Assembly (NCBI RefSeq): GCF_025971925.1
Contig: NZ_JAPDHV010000004.1
Coordinates: forward strand, 186,001 to 250,000
Direction of reading: 5' to 3'
Source of the DNA: Chryseobacterium oryctis
GTDB taxonomy: Bacteria; Bacteroidota; Bacteroidia; Flavobacteriales; Weeksellaceae
Length of the DNA stretch: 64,000 nt
In this document: one piece after another, positions 1-6,811 of the stretch
How the letters are laid out: every line of letters starts with the position of its first letter
Numbering within the stretch: position 1 is the stretch's first letter
Notes under the pieces: generated by a model
Seen by the model: only the letters and a program-made list of their open reading frames with translations
The model's database searches: none
What the model was told of the DNA's origin: nothing
Program-made: the position numbers and the translations under genes

Positions 1-145
1 CAAGTTTTGTCCATTTTTCCATATAAAATTGCTTATCACTTGGATTTTTTGCTGTGAAAGCTGCCATCCAAATACCTTCTTTATTGGTTTGAAAAATAAA
101 TAATGTATCTAAATCTTGCAGGGTTGTTTTTCTCAGTTTAATCAT
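1..145 (-). CDS. GNAT-family acetyltransferase, N-terminal part (runs off window start)
   Basis: The reverse strand from 145 reads M-I-K-L-R-K-T-T-L-Q-D-L-D-T-L-F and continues open to base 1, giving about 48 residues. The motif pattern (a short first strand, a helix with D-L-D-T-L-F, then a segment with KEGIWMAAF) fits the N-terminus of GNAT acetyltransferases, which move an acetyl group from acetyl-CoA to an amine. The acetyl-CoA-binding motif lies outside the window, so the assignment rests on the N-terminus only. Its ATG overlaps the stop of the upstream membrane-protein gene by four bases (ATGA), so the two are probably co-transcribed and translationally coupled. Confidence 0.6.
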   Translation of the reverse strand, partial: MIKLRKTTLQDLDTLFIFQTNKEGIWMAAFTAKNPSDKQFYMEKWTKL

Positions 146-522
146 TGTTTTATTCTGTTCTTTAAATGTTTTACAGTCAATATTGCTATTGTCAAAAAGG
201 GTAGTGTAGAAGCTAATGTTTTAAAATTAGTTGTCAGAATGCTGATGAAAAACATAAATCCTAACAATAAACTCAAACAGGCAAGTCCTATATAAATTAA
301 AATTTTATTGGGTATTTTTTGAAACAGTGTAAAAAGAAGTAAAAGCTGTCCGAAAAGAGGTAATAATATGAACGGATGAATTATTTTTTTCGGGTCATCA
401 ATCAACTGTCTGAATATTGAATATTCTGCCTCTGCTAAAAAAGATTTGTTGTTTCCTCCCCATTCCAAATATCCGAATAATGAGGTAATGATAAGCAAAA
501 AGATTAAAATCTTTATTTTCAT
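142..522 (-). CDS. Small four-helix membrane protein, unknown function
   Basis: A 126-residue protein with about four hydrophobic segments: residues 3-18, 48-65, 72-95 and 100-115. There is no lipobox and no catalytic motif that I recognise. It ends in an ATGA overlap with the acetyltransferase gene, so the pair forms a small operon. The neighbourhood (small unknown genes, AT-rich, beside a decayed cassette array) suggests accessory rather than core function. No family name can be supported. Confidence 0.6.
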   Translation of the reverse strand: MKIKILIFLLIITSLFGYLEWGGNNKSFLAEAEYSIFRQLIDDPKKIIHPFILLPLFGQLLLLFTLFQKIPNKILIYIGLACLSLLLGFMFFISILTTNFKTLASTLPFLTIAILTVKHLKNRIKQ

Positions 523-596
523 ATTTAATATTTTGTTTTCATTTTTTAATTCTGCATCAAAGTCAACTGACTGTTGTTGGAGATTAGGCTTTTTGA

Positions 597-1166
597 TTAA
601 TTAATAGATTCTTCAAGTATTGATTTTAAATTGTTTAATGTTTTTTGCTGAGCTTTTTTAATAAATTGTCGTCCTATTAAATATGAAGGTAAATTGATGG
701 GGTATTTTGCAAAGGCAGAAAATGTACAGGTATAAAGTGTTTTATTTGTTTCAGTTTCAAGAAAGTTGTTTTGTAGCTTACAGATACCGGGCATTGGTTT
801 TATCAGGCGTAGTTCAATATCAATATTATTATCATCCATACTTTTAATTTCCTGCTCACCTTTTCCTGTATTTTTGTTTTTGTCTTCATTATTGCTTTCC
901 CATTTAAGAATAGCTCCAACAGTTCCGTCTGTACCGCTTATTTCTGGCTTTAGGGTATCATCTGATTTCAACCATTCACTGTACTTCAATTGGTTTTGTA
1001 ATATACTTACATATTCAAAAACATCTTTTTGGGGTCTGTTTATAGTTTGGGAAACCGTGACTGAATAGTGTTTGGGTATAAATAATGCTAAAATTAGTAA
1101 AGTAACAACTATGCAAACTAAAATTATCAATATTGTTATAATTATATCCATTTTTATATTTTTCAA
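597..1166 (-). CDS. SRPBCC-family (START-like) protein with N-terminal membrane anchor
   Basis: 189 residues. Residues 8-30 form one transmembrane helix. The rest matches the polyketide-cyclase/SRPBCC fold in layout: a first strand (YSVTVSQTINRPQKDVFEYV), a region around W65 (KYSEWLKSDD), a glycine-rich stretch with G-T-V-G-A-I-L-K-W, and a long C-terminal helix from about residue 163 (IGRQFIKKAQQKTLNNLKSI). Such proteins bind hydrophobic ligands in a deep pocket. The ligand is unknown. It probably faces the periplasm or the cytoplasmic membrane surface. It follows a decayed attC-like element, so it may be an old cassette, but no cassette boundary is visible on its 3' side. Confidence 0.65.
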   Translation of the reverse strand: MKNIKMDIIITILIILVCIVVTLLILALFIPKHYSVTVSQTINRPQKDVFEYVSILQNQLKYSEWLKSDDTLKPEISGTDGTVGAILKWESNNEDKNKNTGKGEQEIKSMDDNNIDIELRLIKPMPGICKLQNNFLETETNKTLYTCTFSAFAKYPINLPSYLIGRQFIKKAQQKTLNNLKSILEESIN

Positions 1167-1255
1167 TAGAACTAAATTACAAAAAAATAGAATCTAAGCA
1201 CATGTTTGTTATATAGGTTAATTTTTTTTAGACATTTTGACAATACATTACTAAT
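1160..1255 (-). repeat. Half-length decayed attC-like element (distal array remnant)
   Basis: The stretch 1163-1200 resembles the conserved central part of the intact 194-bp elements (TTTTTCAATGGAACTAAATTA; here TTTTCAATAGAACTAAATTAC). 1228-1250 resembles their outer arm (ATTTTGCCAATACAATGTTA; here ATTTTGACAATACATTACTA). The other half is missing because the SRPBCC gene starts at 1166. The core GTT is not intact, so this copy is probably inactive. It shows that the array once reached this far. Confidence 0.5.
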
Positions 1256-1778
1256 TAAGACTTTTTTCTTTTTTATAAAGATTGGTTTTTTCGAGCCCAG
1301 AATTATTTATTCGCACTGTAGGAGAATCAAGTTTCCAGTTGGGAAGATTGTTAAATAGGATATTTCCCAATTTTTGAATTCCGGGAGTTTGTTTATCATT
1401 AAACTCATAATGTTTAGTTTCTGTGATGATTTCTAAACCACTATGCTTTTCTCGATGTAAAACAGGTAAACTGAAGGAATTAATTTCTATTATTTCAGTC
1501 CATTTTATGAATTCAGACGTATTATCTTTTGTTATAGTAAAACCATCTTTTTTATATTCAAAAATACCATCAAAATTTTCTAAGATGTCAGTTTCTTTCT
1601 CGATCGACTCATAAGTTTCTTTGTCACTTGGATAACGAATTTTGGCAACTGAAAAAATAATGATTACAAAGCAAGAAAAAATGATTAAAAATGAGGTTCC
1701 TTTATTATCAAAAACAGGGTAGTTATATAAAGTCCCGATTAGAACTAAAGAACTTAAGATTAAGATTTTCTTTTCCAC
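1251..1778 (-). CDS. Membrane-anchored protein with PH-like C-terminal half, unknown function
   Basis: 175 residues with two N-terminal hydrophobic helices (about 4-20 and 28-46). A soluble part follows, with alternating strands: FEYKKDGFTITKDNTSEFIKWTEI, then short strands ending in HYEFNDKQ. This layout resembles small bacterial proteins in which a PH-like or YcxB-like fold follows two membrane helices, but the match is by pattern only. The stop codon sits at the edge of a decayed attC-like element, as in the intact cassettes, so this may be an old cassette gene. Confidence 0.5.
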   Translation of the reverse strand: MEKKILILSSLVLIGTLYNYPVFDNKGTSFLIIFSCFVIIIFSVAKIRYPSDKETYESIEKETDILENFDGIFEYKKDGFTITKDNTSEFIKWTEIIEINSFSLPVLHREKHSGLEIITETKHYEFNDKQTPGIQKLGNILFNNLPNWKLDSPTVRINNSGLEKTNLYKKEKSLN

Positions 1779-1860
1779 AATATTTGTAAATTGTTCCAGT
1801 AAATTGTTTGAGTATTCTTGAAAAAGATAGCAGTTTAGTTGTAAATTTTAACTAAATAGT

Positions 1861-2316
1861 TTACCAATAATTCTTCATTAAATCTTCTACCCAATCTGGT
1901 TGAGTTATATTATTCTTAACTTGAAATTCTTTAAATACAGGTTTTATGTCAAGAATTGGTGTTCCATCAATTGCATCAAGATATTTTACTGTAATTTTTC
2001 TTTCTTCCCATTTTAATAGTTCGACGGTAGTTAAGCCGATTTGGTTGGGTCTGTCTTTTTTTCTTTGCCCGAAAATACCAACATTCGGGTAATTTTTATT
2101 TCCTCGTGGATGTCCGGAGAAAACGATGTTATTAGATTTAACCTGATCAAAATAAAAGATTATTTCTAAATGTGAGAAATCTGATATATTGTTAAAAGCT
2201 TCTGTCGGAATATTATCTGCTAATTCTATGTCGGAAATTATTTGATACCAATTATCATCAATTGGTTCTTTTCTTGAATTTTTTACAAATCCTATTGGTT
2301 CTAATTCTATTTTCAT
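1861..2316 (-). CDS. trmO: tRNA (N6-threonylcarbamoyladenosine37-N6)-methyltransferase TrmO
   Basis: TrmO (YaeB/UPF0066 family) methylates N6 of t6A37 in tRNAs using S-adenosylmethionine. The family motifs are clear: IGFVKNSRKEP near the N-terminus, the SAM-site segment GHPRGNKNYPNVGIFGQRKK followed by D-R-P-N-Q-I-G-L-T-T-V-E-L-L, and the closing DAIDGTPILDIKPV. I start it at 2316 (MKIELEPIGF); the longer reading frame to 2400 would run through the GGCTAAC core site at 2337. The TAA stop lies inside a GTTTACC core-like site (1859-1865). Both ends share GTTA/TACCATAATT-type sequence, so trmO appears to sit in a cassette. It lacks the C-terminal extension of E. coli TrmO. Confidence 0.8.
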   Translation of the reverse strand: MKIELEPIGFVKNSRKEPIDDNWYQIISDIELADNIPTEAFNNISDFSHLEIIFYFDQVKSNNIVFSGHPRGNKNYPNVGIFGQRKKDRPNQIGLTTVELLKWEERKITVKYLDAIDGTPILDIKPVFKEFQVKNNITQPDWVEDLMKNYW

Positions 2317-2336
2317 ATACTTGTCTGTGTAATTAT

Positions 2337-2536
2337 GGCTAACGAAAAAAAACATTGTAAAACTATTATAGACTTGATTGGAGCAAAACTTCAAGCCCAA
2401 CCGATTCTACCAATATTTTTCAATAAAACTAAATTAATAAAAAATAGAAAATGGGACACTATATCATTCAGATATATACCTATAGTTTCATATTTTTGAG
2501 ATTATATTTTTTCAATACAATTTCACAAAACATTTT
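2337..2536 (-). repeat. Decayed full-length attC-like element
   Basis: About 200 bp, starting with an intact GGCTAACG core (2337-2344) and ending near a degenerate core (TTTCACA). The centre (CCAATATTTTTCAATAAAAC, about 2419-2438) matches the central part of the intact elements, and the end TTCAATACAATTT matches their outer arm. The GCGAAGTGCGGG arm is lost, so the fold is weakened. It separates trmO from the WG-repeat gene. Confidence 0.65.
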
Positions 2537-3142
2537 TTAAGGGTTTTTCCAGCCTATTTCCTTTTGTATTTGTTCAAAAGTATAATCTCCGAATTTTAGA
2601 ATTTCTCCTTTTTTATTAATGTATCCGTGTTTTTTACATACAATAGAGTAATGTTCGCAATCGCCATGATTTTTTTGGAGTGTTTCCCATGGTATTTTTT
2701 CACATTTTTCGGCAATCATTGCTTTTCCGTTATGAAATGAACTTGCCATCTCAAATTGTGGTTGGATTACAATATTTCCTTTTTTATCCCCAAAACCAAT
2801 TTTATCTTTCGAATCAACAATTCTGATTCTATTTTCGATAATATCGTCTGGGCTTGGTGTTCCGATTTCAGTATTGTAAACCTTAAAAAGTTTTTTTTCA
2901 TTAATGTCAATTGCAGTCCAGCCTTCTTCGCCCTGAATAGAAAAAATTGAAAAATATCCTAAAGTTTCAGGCTGATAGTTTAAGCTATATGAACTATCTA
3001 ATTTTTTGATTACATTTCTATTTCGGTCGGCAATATATGATATTCTATAATTATCATTTAGATATATTATTTGAAATTTTTTTTGTGAATTACAAGATAA
3101 AACTATAAAGAATAGTAAAATAAGTTTTATTAATTTCATCAT
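2537..3142 (-). CDS. WG-repeat-like lipoprotein, unknown function
   Basis: 201 residues from the M-M-K-L-I-K start at 3142. Residues 3-18 are a signal peptide ending in the lipobox FIVLSC, so Cys17/18 is the likely lipidation site. The C-terminal part contains WG-repeat-like signatures (KDKIGFGDKKGNIVIQPQFE, then HGYINKKGEIL) that form short beta-hairpin repeats. A longer frame to 3268 was rejected: its first 42 residues come from an attC half-site and an acetyltransferase remnant. Sequence flanking both ends (ATCAAAAAACATT and TCACAAAACATT) is similar, as expected for cassette termini. Function unknown; it is probably exposed in the periplasm or at the outer membrane. Confidence 0.7.
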   Translation of the reverse strand: MMKLIKLILLFFIVLSCNSQKKFQIIYLNDNYRISYIADRNRNVIKKLDSSYSLNYQPETLGYFSIFSIQGEEGWTAIDINEKKLFKVYNTEIGTPSPDDIIENRIRIVDSKDKIGFGDKKGNIVIQPQFEMASSFHNGKAMIAEKCEKIPWETLQKNHGDCEHYSIVCKKHGYINKKGEILKFGDYTFEQIQKEIGWKNP

Positions 3143-3164
3143 ATTTTTTTTAATGTTTTTTGAT

Positions 3165-3221
3165 GTATTCTTCAAAGAAGGAGAGGTTTTTAAGCCATAT
3201 TTTGCCGATATAATGTTAGGC
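3165..3221 (-). repeat. attC-like half-site with consensus GTTAGGC core
   Basis: On the minus strand GCCTAAC (3221-3215) is followed by ATTATATCGGCAAAATATGG, matching one outer arm of the intact elements. The core fits the integron consensus RYYYAAC exactly. The rest of the element is missing, and the WG gene begins 23 bases further on. Probably the scar of a deletion. Confidence 0.55.
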
Positions 3222-3229
3222 GATGTATT

Positions 3230-3425
3230 TTTATTTTCTTTTGTCAGTTGATAAAATTGCATATCCATAATTGTCGGCCCAGCCTGATTTTAACGGTAAC
3301 AATTTTCTTGTATGAGCTTCTCTAAACATTCCAACTTTTTCTAAAACATTTATTGAACCAATATTATTGATGGCACAACCTGCTTCAATTCGATGAAGAT
3401 TTAGATTTTCAAATCCGAAATTAAT
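3230..3425 (-). pseudogene. GNAT acetyltransferase remnant (C-terminal third, frameshifted)
   Basis: The minus strand encodes INFGFENLNLHRIEAGCAIN, then NIGSINVLEKVGMFREAHTR, then after a one-base shift SGWADNYGYAILSTDKRK. This is the C-terminal third of a RimJ/RimL-type GNAT acetyltransferase. It has no start and no N-terminal two-thirds. The frame breaks at T4 (3288-3291; AAAA on the coding strand, where three would keep the frame). It lies exactly where the attC element of the upstream cassette should be, so it looks like a cassette that lost its front half in a deletion. Confidence 0.75.
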
Positions 3426-3447
3426 TATTTTTTAGACTTTCAGCTTT

Positions 3448-4461
3448 CTATTCCCACGTCTTTGTTTTTAACTGTTCAGCAATAGTTTTTATGTCGTCTG
3501 GAACTTTATCTAATTCATTCTCAAGATTAAAATATCGTACTCTAAAAATTCCACCTGGACTTGTCTTTTTAAAGTCTGTGTCCGTGAAATTTGATAGTAA
3601 AAAAAATCTGTGGTCAGTCTCAACTCCCCAACCTTTGTCATCAGATTCTTTTATCGCATTTATTAGTTTCTGTTCTTGCTCTTTTGTAACTGGATATTTT
3701 GAGTTTTTAATTATTAAACCTATTTTCTCATTCCAATCTGCTTCAATAATATTCTCAACAAGTCCGATGTGTCTAACTGACTTCCATTTGTAAATACCTA
3801 AATACTTAAAATCACTATATCCGCGTGAAGCCAAGTCAAAGTAGAATTGATGCTTTACATTTAAATCATATGATTGTCCACAAGCCATAGCTCTTAACAC
3901 GTTATTGTTTCTTGACATAAGTCCCATACCCAAACAATAACTCTCAAAATGTTCATTAAGTCTTTGTAAGTAATGCTCATATTGATAGTTGTTTGCAAGT
4001 TCCTTTAATTGGTCAACTAAGTCTTGGTATGTTATTGAATGAAAGTTTACTTTTCCAAGGTTTTTATTATCGTTAAGAATTGTCTTAATTTTTTCTATTT
4101 CACTCTCTGGATATCTTGTTGAACTAAGATGTATCAGTAATTTATATTCACTTGGGTCAAAACTTTGTGCATACTTCACGAGTTTATTTATCCATTCTAG
4201 TCCGTGCAGTTTTGTTTCAATGATAATTTTTGATGCTTTGATTTGAATATGTCCATCTATTATTCCGTTTCCACGATTTCCGATTTGCTGTCTAAAAATG
4301 GGAATCACTTCGTATTGGTCAGAATCTTCTGTTAAGCCCTTTATATATTCTTCGTAATATTTTGGATTTATTTCATACAAATTTGAAAGCATCAATAATA
4401 CATTATTTGTTACCGTATTCTCGCCTTGTGAGTAATGTTGAAATTGGTTTAATACTGCCAT
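3448..4461 (-). CDS. Putative PD-(D/E)XK nuclease-fold protein (cassette gene)
   Basis: 337 residues. Near the N-terminus GENTVTNNVLLMLSNLY resembles the leading helix of PDDEXK-family nucleases. The segment GNGIIDGHIQIKASKIIIET ending E-T-K carries the D-x(n)-ExK pattern: Asp about 69, Glu about 81, Lys about 83. A Q follows in LVKYAQSFD, a position often conserved in such folds. The C-terminal half matches nothing I recognise. Nucleases of this type are common in phage defence, so defence is an inference, not shown. The gene is a cassette: its 5' end sits 36 bases inside a GTTAGCGGTCAGCTT terminus, and a degenerate copy of that terminus lies at its 3' end near 3432-3446. Confidence 0.55.
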   Translation of the reverse strand: MAVLNQFQHYSQGENTVTNNVLLMLSNLYEINPKYYEEYIKGLTEDSDQYEVIPIFRQQIGNRGNGIIDGHIQIKASKIIIETKLHGLEWINKLVKYAQSFDPSEYKLLIHLSSTRYPESEIEKIKTILNDNKNLGKVNFHSITYQDLVDQLKELANNYQYEHYLQRLNEHFESYCLGMGLMSRNNNVLRAMACGQSYDLNVKHQFYFDLASRGYSDFKYLGIYKWKSVRHIGLVENIIEADWNEKIGLIIKNSKYPVTKEQEQKLINAIKESDDKGWGVETDHRFFLLSNFTDTDFKKTSPGGIFRVRYFNLENELDKVPDDIKTIAEQLKTKTWE

Positions 4462-4496
4462 TTTATTCTTTGTTTGTTACGTATGGTTAAGCTGAC

Positions 4497-4690
4497 CGCT
4501 AACGACCCACGTATTGGCGATAGTGGCGGATTAGAAAGCCTAAACTTGTAATCGTGCACTAACCTAAGCAACAGCCTTTTATTATTTTCTAAATTTATGA
4601 AAAAAGGAAATATAAAAGGCTGTTGCGAAAAAAAAGGAGAAACTTTCAATTTCTCCCTTAAACCGCCATTTCGCAAATACGATGTTAGCT
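4497..4690 (-). repeat. attC-like element 5 (194 bp)
   Basis: Bounded by CGCTAAC (4497-4503) and GTTAGCT (4684-4690). The outer arms pair imperfectly (CGTATTGGCGA with TTCGCAAATACGA). The centre differs from the other copies but has a perfect 15-bp hairpin: GCAACAGCCTTTTAT pairs with ATAAAAGGCTGTTGC. Its length equals the other copies despite the different sequence, so length or fold, not sequence, seems to be kept. Confidence 0.8.
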
Positions 4691-4791
4691 GTAGCTATAA
4701 TTTCGATTTTATAAGATACTAAAAAGTAATTTATAAAGTATACAATCTTGTGTTACGTTAATTAATTTTGCTATTTTTTTAAGAAGAAAAA

Positions 4792-5265
4792 ATGGTTATA
4801 TTTTCAACCGTTATTTTTATAACATTTTTTATGGATAAGAAAATAGCAATAGCGCTTAATAGCGTTGATTTAATTAAATATGCTTTATTTAAAGAATATT
4901 ATTTACCAAAAGAGTTTGATATTAATTTAACTCAAGAAAGAATATTGATGAAGGTTAAAAATTCTATCAATATGTCTATGGTAGCTATTTCTCGCTCCAT
5001 TGGTTTGGAAAAAGGTCCTTTTTCAAAAACCATAGATAGATTAGAAGAACTTGATTTGGTTAAAAGAAATCGGTCTTCTGACGATAAAAGATTAGTTTAT
5101 TTATCTCTCACACCAAGAGGAGAAAAATTGGCTAACGAAATTGAAACTAAGATGGAAACCCACTTTTCTGAAATCATAGGTAGATTATCTGAGGACGAAC
5201 AGAATGATTTTTTTAAAGCATTATCTATTCTCAACAACACAGCAAACATTTTAATAAATAAATAA
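4792..5265 (+). CDS. MarR-family transcriptional regulator (reversed cassette, first gene)
   Basis: 157 residues with the winged-helix layout of MarR proteins: a helix MSMVAISRSIGLEKGPFSKT (recognition region about 70-90), then LEELDLVKRNRSSDDKRLVY with the typical D-D-K-R wing, and a C-terminal dimerisation helix. It probably represses its own operon and binds a small ligand. It is transcribed against all other cassettes and must have its own promoter; a TAATTTTG -7-like box lies at 4763-4770. Start 4792 has a purine-rich leader (AAGAAGAAAA). The alternative ATG at 4831 gives a more typical MarR N-terminus (MDKKIAIALN) but has a T-rich leader. Confidence 0.85.
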   Translation: MVIFSTVIFITFFMDKKIAIALNSVDLIKYALFKEYYLPKEFDINLTQERILMKVKNSINMSMVAISRSIGLEKGPFSKTIDRLEELDLVKRNRSSDDKRLVYLSLTPRGEKLANEIETKMETHFSEIIGRLSEDEQNDFFKALSILNNTANILINK

Positions 5266-5267
5266 TA

Positions 5268-5744
5268 ATGAATAGAATGCCTACAACTTTAAAGGAACAT
5301 TTAATATTTACGTTCCTAATGGTTTTTTTTATGTGTTTCGTAATGATCAATTATAATGTAATATTGCACAATGGATTTTCTGTAGATAGTATAAAAAAAG
5401 CATTGTTAATGTTTCCTTTAACATTTGTTGTTGCTTTTATATGCGAATGGTTTATTGTTGGAAGAGTCGCAATGATGTTAGTTCCTAAATTTTTAAAGGA
5501 GAAGGATCCGATATTTAAGAAAATTCTTATAACGGCTTTATTTTTTGTGACAGGTATGGCAACTTTAATGTCGTTATATGGAGCTCTAATTACAGATGGT
5601 TATACATCAAATTTATTCTCTACTTGGATAAAAAATATATCTTTAAATTTTCCAATGGCTTATTTTCTTCAAGTCGCAATTGCAGGGCCTTTTATACGAT
5701 TTATTTTTAATAAAGTATGTTCAGTAAAAGTAGAAAGTAAATAA
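5268..5744 (+). CDS. DUF2798-family membrane protein
   Basis: 158 residues with four predicted membrane helices (about 12-30, 45-62, 85-105, 128-148). The layout of two repeated pairs, each with a polar residue inside the membrane (FMCFVMINYN and a later AYFLQVAIAG), fits the DUF2798 family. The function of that family is unknown. It starts three bases after the MarR stop, so the two form an operon within one cassette, and the regulator probably controls this membrane protein. Confidence 0.75.
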   Translation: MNRMPTTLKEHLIFTFLMVFFMCFVMINYNVILHNGFSVDSIKKALLMFPLTFVVAFICEWFIVGRVAMMLVPKFLKEKDPIFKKILITALFFVTGMATLMSLYGALITDGYTSNLFSTWIKNISLNFPMAYFLQVAIAGPFIRFIFNKVCSVKVESK

Positions 5745-5793
5745 TATTAGGTACATAAGAAAATTTATTGCGGAACATTTCACTTATAGTTGC

Positions 5794-5987
5794 AGTTAAT
5801 GAAAAAAGGCTTTGCGAAGTGCGGGCTAAAAGGGAACTTTAGTTCAATTTTAGACCAATTGTAGCCAATATTTTTTCAATGGAACTAAGTTAATTAAAAA
5901 TGTGGAATTGGAAAATATTGGCGGCTAAAAATGTAGAGTAGTTCAACTTAGAGTTTAACCCCGCATTTTGCCAATACAATGTTATGT
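5794..5987 (-). repeat. attC-like element 4 (194 bp)
   Basis: Bounded by AGTTAAT (5794-5800) and GTTATGT (5981-5987). The arm GCTTTGCGAAGTGCGGG faces CCCGCATTTTGCCAATAC. The centre has GCCAATATTTT pairing with AAAATATTGGC. At the recombination-side core the minus strand reads ATTAACT rather than GTTAACT, so the G of the G/TT cut site is changed and this junction may be hard to recombine. Confidence 0.85.
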
Positions 5988-5995
5988 GTAGTATT

Positions 5996-6586
5996 TTAAT
6001 TCGGATTGAACTGAATATTGAAATTCTTTAAATAATCCTCTATTGGTTCCATTCCCATTTCTTTTCTTCTTTCGTTCACAGTTTCAGGATTTTCTAATTT
6101 ATACAATTTACCATTCTCTATTTGTGAACCATATATTTGGGGTTTTCCTTCGTCCATTAAAATCCTATCTTTCATCAATGCGTATTGTTGTTTAGATAAG
6201 TCTCCATTTTCAACCGCTTTCTCTATTTGTGGAAAATACTTTTTTTTGATTTTTTTAGTACTATGTTGCAGTCCCAACCAGATTACATCCATTTGTTTTT
6301 GACCCACCTCCTTTAATGTTGGCATACCACACTTTTCAATTATGCTAATCACTAATTCTTGATTTCTATGATCTTCTTTAGCGTATTTGATGGGTTCATT
6401 TGATTTTCTAATCCTTTGGTCACTTTCTAAAACTTCGCTCAAGATTTGAAGTTTTTTACTGCAATCGACTTCAATAATATCTACTGAACCTACATAAACA
6501 AATTTATCCCTATTCATATAAAGGAATATTGATACTATTAAAACAAGAGCGGTTAATATGCTAAATAATATTTTTTTTATTTTCAT
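5996..6586 (-). CDS. DUF6624-like protein with signal anchor (cassette gene)
   Basis: 196 residues. Residues 5-23 form one hydrophobic anchor (ILFSILTALVLIVSIFLYM). The soluble part has the signature I associate with DUF6624: an early DQRIRKSN, then IIEKCGMPTLKEVG, AIWLGLQHS-type text (here VIWLGLQHST), then LPQI-type text (FPQIEKAVENGDLSKQQYA), D-R-I-L and a late KPQIYGSQI. Function is unknown. As a cassette it is bounded by the 15-bp inverted termini GTTATGTGTARTATT (5981-5995 and 6601-6615). Confidence 0.6.
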   Translation of the reverse strand: MKIKKILFSILTALVLIVSIFLYMNRDKFVYVGSVDIIEVDCSKKLQILSEVLESDQRIRKSNEPIKYAKEDHRNQELVISIIEKCGMPTLKEVGQKQMDVIWLGLQHSTKKIKKKYFPQIEKAVENGDLSKQQYALMKDRILMDEGKPQIYGSQIENGKLYKLENPETVNERRKEMGMEPIEDYLKNFNIQFNPN

Positions 6587-6608
6587 TACTATTTTTGGTT
6601 AATATTAC

Positions 6609-6802
6609 ACATAACGAGCCGCGGCTTGGCGAAGTGTGGGCTTAATTTGAACGAAAGTTCAAGTTCAGACCAATTGTAGCCGATATTTTTTCCATGAAAC
6701 GAACTTACAAAAATCAGTGGAATGGAAAAATAACGGCGGCTGAAAAAGTAGAGTAGTTCAACTTTATACTTCCTCCCGCATTTTGCCAATACAATGTTAT
6801 CT
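6609..6802 (-). repeat. attC-like element 3 (194 bp)
   Basis: Bounded by ACATAAC (6609-6615) and GTTATCT (6796-6802). Outer arms GGCTTGGCGAAGTGTGGG and CCCGCATTTTGCCAATAC pair. The inner arms are GCCGATATTTTTTCCAT and ATGGAAAAATAACGGC. It keeps the central motif in altered form (GAAACGAACTTACAAAAATC). Confidence 0.85.
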
Positions 6803-6811
6803 GCAGTTTTT

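Noticed and set aside
766..1068. Plus-strand reading frame of 100 codons
   Set aside because: It is antisense to the SRPBCC gene and has no family pattern; a shadow of codon bias.
2317..2400. N-terminal extension of TrmO
   Set aside because: It crosses the GGCTAAC core; TrmO proteins start at the MKIELEPIGF segment.
3143..3268. N-terminal extension of the WG-repeat protein (42 residues)
   Set aside because: The extension is translated from the attC half-site and the acetyltransferase remnant, and it would bury the lipoprotein signal.
4449..4676. Reading frame of 75 codons on the minus strand
   Set aside because: It lies almost wholly within attC-like element 5 and only extends the nuclease gene region; the sequence is explained by the palindrome.
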